Below are positions 1 to 9,213 of a stretch of DNA of 40,091 bases, in pieces (position 1 is the stretch's first letter; every line of letters starts with the position of its first letter). The stretch is from Actinomadura sp. BRA 177. GTDB lineage: Bacteria; Actinomycetota; Actinomycetes; Streptosporangiales; Streptosporangiaceae. The notes under the pieces are model-generated. The model ran no database searches. It was not told the origin of the DNA and saw only the letters and a program-made list of their open reading frames with translations. The stretch is taken from positions 1-40,091 of the forward strand of contig NZ_JABXFD010000650.1 in assembly GCF_013372625.1 (NCBI RefSeq). The letters run 5' to 3'. The position numbers were made by a program, and so were the translations under genes.

Positions 1-417
1 CGGCGGGGGCGGGGGGGAGGGGGGGGGGGGGCGGCGGGGGCGGGCGGGGGCGGGGCGGGGCGGGGGGGGCCGGCGGGCGCGGGGCGCGCCGTGCGGCGGC
101 GCGGCTGGGCCGTGGGGAGGGTCGCGCGCGGCGTGGGGGGCCGGCGCGGGTCCCGGTTGAGGACGTGCGCGGCGGGGGGCGCCCGCCGGGCCGGCGAGCC
201 GGCCCGCCGGGGACCGCGAGGTCTCCGGCAGGTCCAGCCAGCCGAGCCGGCGGGCGGCGAGCGGGGCCGCGTCCGGCCCCCACAGCTTGGCGCTGCCGGA
301 CGCGAGCGAGCCCGGCACGCCGTCGGAGACGAGACGGTCCAGGACCGTCTCGCCCTCGTCGACGACCGCGCCGCGGATGGTGACCGAGATCCCCCCGGCG
401 GTCACCACCGAGGTCAC
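1..417 (-). CDS. pgi: Glucose-6-phosphate isomerase, N-terminal fragment running off the window edge
   Basis: The GTG start (417-415) overlaps the TGA stop of the transaldolase gene as GTGA, so the two are translationally coupled. The first ~65 residues ([17 protein letters not shown], then [19 protein letters not shown], then [14 protein letters not shown]) look like the start of the actinobacterial glucose-6-phosphate isomerase that often follows tal; the enzyme interconverts glucose-6-P and fructose-6-P. Beyond about position 235 the frame stays open but becomes a Pro/Arg/Ala-rich string, and the expected sugar-binding glycine loop never appears. The DNA there is runs of G, so I read the outer ~230 bases as sequence error or contig-edge artefact, not as protein. 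Family assignment is moderate because only the N-terminus is readable. Confidence 0.55.
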   Translation of the reverse strand, partial: MTSVVTAGGISVTIRGAVVDEGETVLDRLVSDGVPGSLASGSAKLWGPDAAPLAARRLGWLDLPETSRSPAGRLAGPAGAPRRARPQPGPAPAPHAARDPPHGPAAPPHGAPRARRPPPPRPAPARPRRPPPPSPPPPP

Positions 418-1529
418 GCGCCGGCCTTCTTGGACTCCAGCTCGCCGGTGATGGAGTCGAGCATGCCCTTCCACGAGGCCGCGAACTTCTCCACGCCCTC
501 GTCCTCGAGCACGCGCACGACGTCGTCGTAGTCGACGCCGACGTCCTTGAGCGCCGCCATGTGCGCGCGGGCGTCGTCGTAGGTGCCCCGGACGGTGTCG
601 CCGCGCACCTGGCCGTGGTCGGCCTCGGCCACCAGCGTCGCCTCCGGCATCGTGTTGACGGTGCCCGGCGCGACCAGCTCGTCCACGTACAGCGTGTCGT
701 TGAGGTCGGGGTCCTTCACGCCGGTCGAGGCCCACAGCGGCCGCTGGGGGCGGGCCCCCGCGTCCTTCAGCGCCTGCCACCGGTCCGTGCCGAACTTCTC
801 CTCGTACAGCGCGTACGCGAGCCGGGCGTTGGCGAGGCCCGCCTTGGAGCGCAGCCCCTTCGCCTCGTCCGAGCCGATCTTGTCGAGCCGCTTGTCGATC
901 TCGGTGTCGACCCGGCTGACGAAGAACGACGCCACCGACGCCATCTTCGACAGGTCGTGCCCGTTCTCCCGGGCCTTCTCCATGCCGGCGAAGAACGCGT
1001 CGATGACCGCGCCGTAGCGCTCCAGCGAGAAGATCAGGGTCACGTTCACGCTGATGCCCTGCGCCAGCGTCTCGGTGATCGCGGGCAGGCCCTCCGGCGT
1101 CGCCGGGATCTTGATGAACAGGTTGGGCCGGTCGACCAGCCACCACAGCATCCGCGCCTCGGCGACCGTCTTGGCGGTGTCGTTCGCCACCCGCGGATCG
1201 ACCTCGATGGACACGCGGCCGTCCACGCCGCCGGTCCGGTCGTAGACCGGGCGCAGCACGTCGCAGCCCCACCGGATGTCGTAGGTGGTGATCGCGCGGG
1301 ACGCCTCCTCGACGTCCACGCCGAGCAGCGTCAGGTCGCGGACCTGGTCGTCGTAGGCGTTGCCCTTGCTCAGCGCCTTGGCGAAGATCGTCGGGTTGGA
1401 CGTGACGCCGACGACGTGCTTGTCCTTGACGAGCTCCGCCAGGTTGCCGGTGCGCAGCCGCTCCCGGCTGATGTCGTCCAGCCAGATCGACACGCCCTCG
1501 TCCGAGAGCCGCTTCAGAATCTCGCTCAT
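414..1529 (-). CDS. tal: Transaldolase
   Basis: 371 residues, the normal length for the long actinobacterial transaldolase. It moves a three-carbon dihydroxyacetone unit between sedoheptulose-7-P and glyceraldehyde-3-P in the non-oxidative pentose phosphate pathway (cytosol). The N-terminus has [12 protein letters not shown] and [12 protein letters not shown], and the Schiff-base lysine sits in [12 protein letters not shown] (Lys140). The start is ATG at 1529, preceded by AGGAG. It lies 9 bases downstream of tkt and overlaps the pgi start, so tkt-tal-pgi form one operon. Confidence 0.96.
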   Translation of the reverse strand: MSEILKRLSDEGVSIWLDDISRERLRTGNLAELVKDKHVVGVTSNPTIFAKALSKGNAYDDQVRDLTLLGVDVEEASRAITTYDIRWGCDVLRPVYDRTGGVDGRVSIEVDPRVANDTAKTVAEARMLWWLVDRPNLFIKIPATPEGLPAITETLAQGISVNVTLIFSLERYGAVIDAFFAGMEKARENGHDLSKMASVASFFVSRVDTEIDKRLDKIGSDEAKGLRSKAGLANARLAYALYEEKFGTDRWQALKDAGARPQRPLWASTGVKDPDLNDTLYVDELVAPGTVNTMPEATLVAEADHGQVRGDTVRGTYDDARAHMAALKDVGVDYDDVVRVLEDEGVEKFAASWKGMLDSITGELESKKAGA

Positions 1530-1538
1530 CGTCCTCTC

Positions 1539-3665
1539 CTAGTTGCCGGTGGTGGAGCCGCGCCCGGCGCCGTGCACGCCCGCCCTGATCAGGCTGGCCT
1601 TCGCCGCCGCGACGACCCGCTCGGCGGTGATGCCGAACTGCTGGAACAGCGTCTTGTAGTCGGCGGACGCGCCGAAGTGCTCCAGGCTGACCGACTCGCC
1701 GTCGTCGCCGACGTAGGTGCGCCAGCCGAGCGCCACGCCGGCCTCGACCGACACGCGGGCGCGGACGCCGGGCGGCAGGACCTGCTGCCGGTAGGCGTCG
1801 TCCTGCGCCTCGAACCACTCCACGCACGGCATCGACACGACGCGGGTCGGGGTGCCCTCGCCCTGCAGCGCCGCGCGCGCCTCCAGCGCGAGCTCGACCT
1901 CGCTGCCGGTCGCGATGAGGATCACCTCCGGCTGCCCGCCGTCGGCGTCGGCCAGCACGTAGCCGCCCTTGGCGACGCCCTCCGCCGAGGCGATCTCGCC
2001 GCCGCGCTCGAACGTCGGCACCTTCTGCCGGGTCAGCGCGAGGCCCGCCGGGCGGTCGGTGTGCTTCAGGACGGTCCGCCACGCGACGGCCGTCTCGTTC
2101 GCGTCCGCCGGCCGGACGACGTCCAGGCCGGGGATCGCCCGCAGCGCCCACAGGTGCTCGACGGGCTGGTGCGTCGGGCCGTCCTCGCCGAGCCCGATCG
2201 AGTCGTGCGTCCACACGAACGTGACCGGCAGCTTCATCAGCGCCGCCAGCCGGACGGCCGGGCGCATGTAGTCGCTGAAGATCAGGAACGTGCCGCCGTA
2301 CGGGCGGGTGCCGCCGTGCAGCGCGATGCCGTTGCAGATCGCGCCCATCGCGTGCTCGCGGACGCCGAAGTGCAGCGTCCGGCCGTAGCGGTTGCCCGGG
2401 AACTCCTTGGTCTGGAACTCCTCGGGGACGAAGGACGGCTCGCCCTTCATCGTCGTGTTGTTGCTGCCCGCCAGGTCGGCGGAGCCGCCCCACAACTCCG
2501 GCAGCACCGGCGCCAGCGCCGCCAGCACCTCACCGGACGCCGAGCGGGTCGCGACGTCCTTGCCGGGCTCGAACTCCGGCAGCGCCTCCTCCCAGCCGGG
2601 CGGCAGCGCGCGGGAGGAGATCCGGTCGTACTCGGCGGCCCGGTCCGGGTTCGCCGACCGCCACGCGTCGAAGGCCTTGCTCCACTCGGCGTGGTCGGCG
2701 CGGCCCCGCCCGCACACCTCGCGGGCATGCGCGAGGACGTCCTCGGGGACCTGGAACGTCTCGGCCGGGTCCATGCCGAGGATCCGCTTGGTCGCGGCGA
2801 CCTCGTCCGCGCCGAGCGCCGAACCGTGGATCTTGCCGGTGTTCTTCTTGTTCGGCGCGGGCCAGCCGATGATCGTCCGCAGCGAGATCAGCGACGGGCG
2901 GGCCGTCTCCGCCCGCGCCGCGTCGAACGCCGCCGCGAGCGCGGCCACGTTCTCCTCGTACTCGCCGTTCTCGGTCCAGTCGACGTGGTGGACGTCCCAC
3001 CCGTACGCCTCGTACCGGGCCCGCACGTCGTCCGACATCGCGATCGAGGTGTCGTCCTCGATCGAGATCTCGTTGTCGTCGTAGAGCAGCACCAGGTTGC
3101 CGAGCCGCTGGTGGCCGGCCAGCGCGCTCGCCTCGTGGCTGATGCCCTCCATGACGTCGCCGTCCGACGCGAACGCCCAGATCATGTGGTCGAAGGGGGA
3201 CTCGCCCTGCGGCGCGTCCGGGTCGAACAGGCCGCGCTCGCGGCGGGCCGCCATCGCCATCCCGACCGCGTTCGCGACGCCCTGCCCCAGCGGGCCGGTG
3301 GTCGTCTCCACCCCGGCGGTGTGCCCGTGCTCTGGGTGGCCCGGGGTGAGGCTGCCCCACTTGCGCAGCGCCTTCAGGTCGTCCAGCGTCATCGGGTAGC
3401 CCGACAGGTACAGCTGGATGTAAAGGGTCAGGCTGGAGTGCCCGCAGGAGAGCACGAACCTGTCCCGGCCGGCCCAGTCCGGGTCCGTCGGGTCGTGCCG
3501 GAGGTAGCGCTGGAAGAGAAGGTAGGCGGCGGGCGCGAGGCTCATCGCCGTGCCGGGGTGACCGGAGCCGGCCTCCTCGACCGCGTCCATGGCGAGGGCG
3601 CGGATCACGTCCACCGCGCGCCGGTCCTGGTCGGACCACTCAAACGTGCTGTTGTCCCTGCTCAC
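1539..3665 (-). CDS. tkt: Transketolase
   Basis: Thiamine-diphosphate enzyme that transfers two-carbon ketol units in the pentose phosphate pathway. The protein has the family landmarks in order: AGSGHPGTAMSLAP near the N-terminus, the diphosphate-binding FASDGDVMEGISHEAS, the NEISIEDDTSIA segment, the pyrimidine-binding domain with FGVREHAMGAICNG, and a C-terminal domain ending near FGASADYKTLFQQFGI. I take the GTG at 3665 (start VSRDNSTFEW, 708 residues) because AGGAG lies 11 bases upstream and homology starts there. The frame is open to an ATG at 3773, but those 36 extra residues are low-complexity. First gene of the tkt-tal-pgi operon, divergent from ctaB. Confidence 0.96.
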   Translation of the reverse strand: MSRDNSTFEWSDQDRRAVDVIRALAMDAVEEAGSGHPGTAMSLAPAAYLLFQRYLRHDPTDPDWAGRDRFVLSCGHSSLTLYIQLYLSGYPMTLDDLKALRKWGSLTPGHPEHGHTAGVETTTGPLGQGVANAVGMAMAARRERGLFDPDAPQGESPFDHMIWAFASDGDVMEGISHEASALAGHQRLGNLVLLYDDNEISIEDDTSIAMSDDVRARYEAYGWDVHHVDWTENGEYEENVAALAAAFDAARAETARPSLISLRTIIGWPAPNKKNTGKIHGSALGADEVAATKRILGMDPAETFQVPEDVLAHAREVCGRGRADHAEWSKAFDAWRSANPDRAAEYDRISSRALPPGWEEALPEFEPGKDVATRSASGEVLAALAPVLPELWGGSADLAGSNNTTMKGEPSFVPEEFQTKEFPGNRYGRTLHFGVREHAMGAICNGIALHGGTRPYGGTFLIFSDYMRPAVRLAALMKLPVTFVWTHDSIGLGEDGPTHQPVEHLWALRAIPGLDVVRPADANETAVAWRTVLKHTDRPAGLALTRQKVPTFERGGEIASAEGVAKGGYVLADADGGQPEVILIATGSEVELALEARAALQGEGTPTRVVSMPCVEWFEAQDDAYRQQVLPPGVRARVSVEAGVALGWRTYVGDDGESVSLEHFGASADYKTLFQQFGITAERVVAAAKASLIRAGVHGAGRGSTTGN

Positions 3666-4140
3666 GGAACGCCAGGCTCCTCTCGAACCGGTGTCAAGAC
3701 CACTGTGCATAGTTGTGCGGCGCGCCTGCCCCTGCCCCGTGCCGCCGCCCGGTCCGCGGCGGGTGAAGATCACGCCGCACCCCCGGCGAGCCTATCGCGC
3801 GGGGCGGCCGCCGCAGGCTGGTGCGGGAACGCGCCGCGTTCCGGGGGAGGCGGGGGTCCCGCGCCTTCAAGCACCCTTGCCCGGACGTCCCGCGGGCTAA
3901 CCCCCCGCGCGGGTGATCCCGCGGGTGATCCGGACGCCCCGCGCCGGGGCCGCCGGGCGCGCCGGGCGACCCGGTGCGCGACCCCCGGAGGGGTCGGACT
4001 ACAGTGATTGCGCGGCTGCCGGCAGTGGCCGTGGCAACAAAGACCAAGCCGAAGTCGCACCAACCCGAGGCCGGCCCGGAACGCGGGGGCACCGCCGAGG
4101 TGGACCGATTTCTCATCCCTAGTTGGACGTGGACGCAGTT
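3666..4140. other. Divergent tkt/ctaB intergenic region with a candidate promoter and a doubtful small ORF
   Basis: 475 bases without a convincing gene. On the plus strand TACAGT at 4000-4005 could be a -10 box for ctaB. A short frame with GTG starts at 4004, 4025 or 4031 runs to the TGA at 4142-4144, overlapping the chosen ctaB start as GTGA; from 4025 it would give a 39-residue peptide ending in IPSWTWTQL. Its 3' third uses codons that are rare here (CGA, TTT, CCT, AGT), so I do not call it a gene. I found no clear -35/-10 pair for tkt. Confidence 0.4.
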
Positions 4141-5121
4141 GTGACGGTGCTCAGTAACAAGCGTGGGGTCGAGCTCGAAGAGCGGGCGCTCGTGCCGGTC
4201 CTCGCGCCCAACCCCGCCGAAAGCGCCGCCCGCCGGACGGTGGGCGCGAGCCTGCGCGCCTATGTGGCGCTCACGAAGCCGCGCGTCATCGAACTGCTGC
4301 TGATCACCACCATCCCGGTGATGTTTCTCGCGGCCGGCGGCGTCCCGCCGCTGTCCACGGTGCTGCTGACGCTGGCGTTCGGGACGATGTCGGCCGGGTC
4401 CGCCAACGCGATCAACTGCTACATCGACCGCGACATCGACGCCAAGATGCGCCGCACCCGGCGCCGCCCGCTGGCCCGCCACCAGGTCACCCCGGCCCGC
4501 GCCCTGATCTTCGGGGTCACGCTCGCCGTGCTGTCCACGGCCGGGTTCCTGCTGGCGGTCAACCCCGTCGCCGCGGCCGGGTCGCTGTTCGCGATCCTGT
4601 TCTACGTCTTCGTGTACTCGCTGCTGCTCAAGCGGCGCACCTCGCAGAACGTCGTGTGGGGCGGCATCGCCGGGTGCATGCCCGTCCTCATCGGCTGGGC
4701 CGCGATCACCGGGTCCGTCGCCTGGACGCCGTTCGTGCTGTTCATGGTGGTGTTCCTGTGGACGCCGCCGCACACCTGGACGCTCGCGATGCGCTACCGC
4801 GAGGACTACGCCGTCGCCAAGGTCCCGATGCTGCCGGTCGTCGCGTCCGAGCGCCGCGTCGTCACCGAGAGCCTCGTCTACACCTACGCCACCGTCGCCG
4901 CCTCGCTGGCGCTGTGGCCGGTCGCCGGGATGAGCCCGGTGTACGGGGCCGTCGCGGTCGTGCTCGGCCTGGTGTTCCTCGCCGAGGGACACCGGCTGCT
5001 GAAGGCGGTGCGCGCCGGGGTGACCGGCGTCCACCTGCGGCCGATGCGGTTCTTCCACCTGTCCAACGTGTACCTGGCGCTGCTGTTCACCGCCGTGGCG
5101 GTCGACCCGCTGCTGCACTGA
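4141..5121 (+). CDS. ctaB: Heme O synthase (protoheme IX farnesyltransferase)
   Basis: UbiA-family membrane prenyltransferase that adds a farnesyl group to heme b to make heme O, the precursor of heme A for cytochrome aa3 oxidase. After ~40 polar residues comes [14 protein letters not shown], then the prenyl-diphosphate-binding motif [12 protein letters not shown] (Asp96 and Asp100), and about eight hydrophobic segments with [16 protein letters not shown] in a cytoplasmic loop. I chose the GTG at 4141 (MTVLSNKRG, 326 residues) over an in-frame TTG at 4123 because GTG is the commoner start; neither has a good ribosome site, so the start is uncertain. It works with ctaA 1.3 kb downstream. Confidence 0.95.
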   Translation: MTVLSNKRGVELEERALVPVLAPNPAESAARRTVGASLRAYVALTKPRVIELLLITTIPVMFLAAGGVPPLSTVLLTLAFGTMSAGSANAINCYIDRDIDAKMRRTRRRPLARHQVTPARALIFGVTLAVLSTAGFLLAVNPVAAAGSLFAILFYVFVYSLLLKRRTSQNVVWGGIAGCMPVLIGWAAITGSVAWTPFVLFMVVFLWTPPHTWTLAMRYREDYAVAKVPMLPVVASERRVVTESLVYTYATVAASLALWPVAGMSPVYGAVAVVLGLVFLAEGHRLLKAVRAGVTGVHLRPMRFFHLSNVYLALLFTAVAVDPLLH

Positions 5122-5168
5122 GCCCGCCCCGGCCGCGTGGTCACCGCCGGTGACCGCCGGCCGGGCGT

Positions 5169-5174
5169 TACGCT
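5169..5174 (+). promoter_or_regulatory. -10 box (TACGCT) for a leaderless prsW transcript
   Basis: TACGCT ends 6 bases before the ATG at 5181, the spacing expected if transcription starts at or next to the start codon. No purine-rich ribosome site precedes the ATG. No good -35 hexamer is visible. Confidence 0.45.
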
Positions 5175-5180
5175 CACGTC

Positions 5181-6407
5181 ATGGCACGCATGGACCCGAA
5201 GGCGGTGCTCGAAGGCCGGGTTCCCGGACGGCCCCCGGTCGGCCTCATCGTCGGCATGACCGTTTCCGGGCTCTGCATCCTGGTCGCGTTCGGCGCCGAC
5301 GCCGCGCTCGGCGGCGCGGGCTTCTGGGTCGGCGTGCTGCTCGCCATCCTCCCGATCCCGGTGCTGGTCGCGCTCGCGCTCACGCTGGACCGGCTGGAAC
5401 CGGAACCGCCGCGCGCCCTCGTGTTCTCGTTCATGTGGGGCGCGGGCATCGCCGTGCTCGGCGCGCTCGTCCTGAACACCGCCGGGCTGCTGTACGTGAC
5501 CGTGCCCATCTTCGGCGAGACAGAGGGCCACTTCGTCAGCGCCACGTTCGGCGCGCCCATCATCGAGGAGACGCTGAAGGGCGGCGTCCTGTTCGGCCTG
5601 CTGTGGTTCCGCCGCAACGAGATCGACGGCTTCGCCGACGGCATCATCTACGCCTGCATGGTCGGCCTCGGCTTCGCCATGATGGAGAACATCACCTACT
5701 ACATGCGGGCGTTCGAGGACGGCGGCGCCCAGCAGCTCCAGGCGGTGTTCATCCTGCGGGGCCTCATCGCGCCGCTCAGCCACCCGCTGTTCACCTCCAT
5801 GACCGGCCTCGGCGTCGCCTACGCCGCCACGCACCGGCGCGGCCAGGTCATCGCGCCGCTCGCCGGGCTGCTCGGCGCGATGATCCTGCACGGGCTGTGG
5901 AACGGCTCCGCGGGCGCGTTCGGCCTCGCCGGGCTCGGCATCGTCTACCTGTTGGACTTCTGCGTCCTGGTCGCGCTGATCGTCATCGTGTTCGTCGAGC
6001 GGCGCGGCACCGTCCGGCGCATCGAGTCCTACCTGCCGATGTACGCCGGGACGGGCCTGGTGACGCCGCAGGACGTGCGGATGCTGCGCTCCATCCCGTC
6101 CCGCCGGGCCGCCCGCCGCTGGGCCAGGCTGGTCGGCGGCGCGCCCGCCGGCCGCGCCATGACCGACTACCAGCTCGCCGCGACCGAGCTGGCGCTGCTG
6201 CACAAGCGCGCCGACCGGGGCGTGGCCGACCAGCGCTGGTTCGTCACCCGCCGCGACTCGCTGCTGGAGCTGATGTCCCTCGCCCGGCAGGCGTTCCTGC
6301 GCACGCCGCCGCGCCGCGGCGCGGACTGGCCGCCCGCCCCGCCGTGGGCGGGCCAGGGGCCGTCGGGGTTCCTGCCGCCGCGGGCGCCCGGCCCCTATGG
6401 CACGTAA
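5181..6407 (+). CDS. PrsW-type intramembrane metalloprotease family protein
   Basis: 408 residues with about seven to eight membrane segments in the first ~280 residues and a cytoplasmic C-terminal domain rich in Arg and Pro. The PrsW (CPBP/type II CAAX-like) signature is clear: GAPIIEETLKGG (Glu129/Glu130), FAMMENITYYMRA (Glu169), LSHPLFTSMTGLG (His201) and ILHGLWNGSA (His237), the Glu/His set thought to bind the catalytic zinc. Bacillus PrsW cleaves an anti-sigma factor; the substrate here is unknown and no sigma/anti-sigma pair lies nearby. It sits between ctaB and ctaA on the same strand. Confidence 0.88.
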   Translation: MARMDPKAVLEGRVPGRPPVGLIVGMTVSGLCILVAFGADAALGGAGFWVGVLLAILPIPVLVALALTLDRLEPEPPRALVFSFMWGAGIAVLGALVLNTAGLLYVTVPIFGETEGHFVSATFGAPIIEETLKGGVLFGLLWFRRNEIDGFADGIIYACMVGLGFAMMENITYYMRAFEDGGAQQLQAVFILRGLIAPLSHPLFTSMTGLGVAYAATHRRGQVIAPLAGLLGAMILHGLWNGSAGAFGLAGLGIVYLLDFCVLVALIVIVFVERRGTVRRIESYLPMYAGTGLVTPQDVRMLRSIPSRRAARRWARLVGGAPAGRAMTDYQLAATELALLHKRADRGVADQRWFVTRRDSLLELMSLARQAFLRTPPRRGADWPPAPPWAGQGPSGFLPPRAPGPYGT

Positions 6408-6442
6408 CCGGGGGGCGGGTCAAGGCCACGGCGACCCGGCCA

Positions 6443-6448
6443 TACGAT
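6443..6448 (+). promoter_or_regulatory. -10 box (TACGAT) for a leaderless ctaA transcript
   Basis: TACGAT lies 7 bases upstream of the GTG at 6456 and there is no ribosome site before that codon. This fits a leaderless mRNA. A -35 element is not convincing. Confidence 0.5.
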
Positions 6449-6455
6449 TGGTGCC

Positions 6456-7451
6456 GTGGCAGAGCGACGGTCGTCCAACCTCCCGACCCGGACCTGGAAC
6501 GCCGTGTGGCGTCCGACCCCCGGGTCGCTCCGGCTGCTCGCGCTCCTCGGAGTCATCGGGAACGTGCTGATCGTGCTCAGCGGCGGCGCCGTCCGCGTCA
6601 CCAAGTCCGGGCTCGGCTGCCCGGAATGGCCGCGCTGCACCGGCGACAGCCTCGTCCCGACGCACAGCCCCGACCACCACGTGCTGAACATGTCGATCGA
6701 GTTCGGCAACCGCATGGTCACCTTCCTGGTGCTCGCCATCGGCATCCTCGTGTTCGTCGCGGCGCTGCGGCTGCGGCCCCGCCGCAGGGAGCTCGTCTGG
6801 TGGGCGCTGGCGCAGCCGATGAGCGTGGTCGCGCAGGCGATCATCGGCGGCATCGTGGTCCTGACCAAGCTGCACCCGACGGCCGTGTCGCTGCACTTCC
6901 TCGTCTCCCCGGCGCTGCTCGTCTTCTGCGTCGCCCTCTGGGTCCGCGCCGGGGAGGGCGACGCGCCGCCGCGCCGCCTCGCCGGGCCGTGGACGCGCGG
7001 GCTCGCCGCCGTGCTGCTGGTGTCGTGCGCCGCCGTCCTCGTCGCGGGCACCGTCGTCACCGGCACCGGCCCGCACGCGGGGGACGCCGAGTCCCGCCGC
7101 TACGGCTTCAACATCACCGACGTCGCCCGCATCCACGGCGAGCTGGCCTGGCTCACCATCGCGCTGACCGCCGCCGTGATCATCGCCCTCTACCGGACGG
7201 GCGCGCCGGCCGCCGCGAAGCGGCGCGCGAACGAGCTGGCCGCGCTGATCGTGATCCAGGGCGCCATCGGCTACACCCAGTACTTCCTCGGCGTCCCCGC
7301 CGGGCTGGTGCTGCTGCACATGCTCGGCGCGGTGCTGATGTGGATCGCCGCGTTCCGCCTCTTCTTCGCCCTCCGCGACCGCGGCCCCGTCCTCGCCGCC
7401 GCACCGGCCCCGGTGGCCCCGCCCCAGGCGGAGGCCCCGCAACCCGCGTGA
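6456..7451 (+). CDS. ctaA: Heme A synthase (COX15/CtaA family)
   Basis: Eight-helix membrane enzyme that oxidises the C8 methyl of heme O to the formyl group of heme A. Visible landmarks are GGAVRVTKSGLGCPEWPRC (the extracellular loop with a Cys pair), the heme-ligand histidines in HHVLNMSIEFGNRMV, SLHFLVS, IHGELAWLT and LLHMLGAVLMW, and the tandem four-helix repeat layout. 331 residues, normal for the actinobacterial short form. The start is the GTG at 6456, set by a -10 box 7 bases upstream. Its stop is 4 bases from the end of the convergent polX gene. In many actinobacteria ctaA lies near ctaB and the suf operon, as here. Confidence 0.95.
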   Translation: MAERRSSNLPTRTWNAVWRPTPGSLRLLALLGVIGNVLIVLSGGAVRVTKSGLGCPEWPRCTGDSLVPTHSPDHHVLNMSIEFGNRMVTFLVLAIGILVFVAALRLRPRRRELVWWALAQPMSVVAQAIIGGIVVLTKLHPTAVSLHFLVSPALLVFCVALWVRAGEGDAPPRRLAGPWTRGLAAVLLVSCAAVLVAGTVVTGTGPHAGDAESRRYGFNITDVARIHGELAWLTIALTAAVIIALYRTGAPAAAKRRANELAALIVIQGAIGYTQYFLGVPAGLVLLHMLGAVLMWIAAFRLFFALRDRGPVLAAAPAPVAPPQAEAPQPA

Positions 7452-7455
7452 TCGC

Positions 7456-9174
7456 TCAACGCTTCCGGAGGAACTCGCGGAGGCGGTCGAGGGGCCAGGT
7501 GTTGATGACGTCGTCGGGGGTCAGCCAGCCGCGCTGGGCGGTGCCCACGCCGTAGCGGATGTTGCGGTGGTCGGCGAGCGAGTGCGCGTCGGTGTCGATG
7601 GAGAACTTCACGCCGAGCCGCTTCGCGCGGCGGATCAGGTCGGCGGGCAGGTCGAGGCGGTCGGGGAAGCAGTCGATCTCCATCGCGGTGCCGGTGCGGG
7701 CGGCGGCGCGGAACACCTCGTCCCAGTCGGCGTCCACGGGCGGGCGGCGGCCGATGCTGCGGGCGGTGGGGTGCCCGATGACGTGCACGTGCGGGTTCTC
7801 GCACGCCCGGACGAGGCGGCGGGTCATCGCGTCCTGGTCCTGGGTGAAGTGGGAGTGGACAGACGCGACGCAGACGTCGAAGCCGGAGAGGAAGCCGGCA
7901 TCCCAGTCGACGTTCCCGTCGGGGTCGATGTTCAGTTCGGTGCCGTGGAGCAGGACGAGGCCGGGGTAGCTCTTCTGGAGTTCGGCGACCTCGGCGCGCT
8001 GGGCGAGCATCTTCTCGTCCGTCATGCGCTGCATGACCAGGTTCGGGGCGTGGTCGGTGATCGCGTAGTACTCCAGGCCGCGGGCGTGCGCGGCGGCGAC
8101 CATGTCGGCCAGGGAGGCGACGCCGTCGGTCAGGTCGGTGTGGCTGTGCAGGTCGCCGCGCAGGTCCTCGACGGTGACGAGGCGTGGCAGTTCGTCCTTG
8201 AGGGCCGCCTCGATCTCGCCGGTGTCCTCACGGAGCGTCGGGTGGACCCAGGGGAGGCCGAGGCGCTCGTAGACCTCCTCCTCGGTCTCCGACACGATCA
8301 GCTCGTCCGACTCGGCGTCGAACAGGCCGTACTCCGACAGCTTGAGACCCGCCTTCACGGCGATCTCGCGGGTGCGGATGTTGTGGGCCTGCGAGCCGGT
8401 GAAGTACTGCAGTGCCGCGCCCCACGACTCGGGCGGGACGACCCGCAGATCGACCTGCAGGCCCTTGGTGGTGCGGATCGAGGTCTTCTTGTCGCCGCCC
8501 ACGACGACCTCCGCGACGAGCGGCAGCGCGGTGAACGCCTCCATGATCGGGTGCGGGTCGCGGGACGCGGCGAGGACGTCCACGTCGCCGATCGTCTCGC
8601 GCATCCGGCGCAGGGACCCCGCATGGGCGCAGCGCTCCACCTGCGGGAGCTTCGACAGGGTGGCGACGATCTCGTCGGCCACGCTGGCGGCGGCGTCGAC
8701 CAGGACCCGCTCACCAGAGCTCCGCATCAGCTCGATGCCGCGGAGGATGTTCTCCTCGGTCTTGGCGCCGAAGCCCTTGAGGCCGCGCAGGCGGCCCTCC
8801 TCGATCGCGGCGGCCAGCTCGTCCACCGAGGAGATCCCCAGCTCCTCGTAGACCGTGAGGGCCTTCTTCGGGCCGAGCGTGGGGATGGCGGTCAGGGCGC
8901 GCACGCCGGCGGGGATCTGCGTGCGCAGCTCCTCCACCTGCCGGATCGTGCCGGTCGTGTTGTAGTCGAGGACCTTCTTGGCGATCGCCTCGCCCACGGT
9001 CGGGATCTTGCGGAGCCCGGCCAGGTCGAGGCCGGCGATGTCGTCGGGGTATCCGGCGATCGCCCGCGCGGCCTTCTCGTACGCCCTGATCTTGAAGGCG
9101 TCGCCGCCGGTGATGGACAGCAGGTCGGCCAGTTCCTGGATGAGGGCTGCGGCCTCGTCGTTCGCGCGTGCCAT
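7456..9174 (-). CDS. polX: Bacterial PolX: family X DNA polymerase with PHP 3'-5' exonuclease domain
   Basis: 572 residues, full length. Order: an N-terminal 8-kDa-type DNA-binding region with helix-hairpin-helix motifs (IPTVGEAIAKK near 57, IPTLGPKKAL near 97), the nucleotidyltransferase palm with GSLRRMRETIGDVDVL (Asp197, Asp199) and VDLRVV (Asp242), and a C-terminal PHP phosphoesterase domain with DLHSHTDLTDG (343-347), ITDHAPN, GTELNI and FSIDTDAHS, the metal ligands of a PHP exonuclease. Family role: gap-filling and repair synthesis. The ATG at 9174 follows a -10 box by 7 bases. The gene is convergent with ctaA and 39 bases downstream of the proteasome-subunit gene. Confidence 0.95.
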   Translation of the reverse strand: MARANDEAAALIQELADLLSITGGDAFKIRAYEKAARAIAGYPDDIAGLDLAGLRKIPTVGEAIAKKVLDYNTTGTIRQVEELRTQIPAGVRALTAIPTLGPKKALTVYEELGISSVDELAAAIEEGRLRGLKGFGAKTEENILRGIELMRSSGERVLVDAAASVADEIVATLSKLPQVERCAHAGSLRRMRETIGDVDVLAASRDPHPIMEAFTALPLVAEVVVGGDKKTSIRTTKGLQVDLRVVPPESWGAALQYFTGSQAHNIRTREIAVKAGLKLSEYGLFDAESDELIVSETEEEVYERLGLPWVHPTLREDTGEIEAALKDELPRLVTVEDLRGDLHSHTDLTDGVASLADMVAAAHARGLEYYAITDHAPNLVMQRMTDEKMLAQRAEVAELQKSYPGLVLLHGTELNIDPDGNVDWDAGFLSGFDVCVASVHSHFTQDQDAMTRRLVRACENPHVHVIGHPTARSIGRRPPVDADWDEVFRAAARTGTAMEIDCFPDRLDLPADLIRRAKRLGVKFSIDTDAHSLADHRNIRYGVGTAQRGWLTPDDVINTWPLDRLREFLRKR

Positions 9175-9181
9175 ACGCCCG

Positions 9182-9187
9182 AGTCTA
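9182..9187 (-). promoter_or_regulatory. -10 box (TAGACT) for a leaderless polX transcript
   Basis: On the minus strand TAGACT ends 7 bases before the ATG of polX and lies in the gap after prcB. This suggests polX has its own leaderless promoter besides any read-through from prcB. Confidence 0.45.
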
Positions 9188-9213
9188 GAAGCCGGGTACG
9201 ACGTTCCCGATGA

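Noticed and set aside
561..4007. Very long plus-strand open frame (1148 codons) across tal and tkt
   Set aside because: It is the antisense shadow of tkt and tal in GC-rich DNA: Arg/Gly/Val/Pro-rich, no family resemblance, and it contradicts two clear genes.
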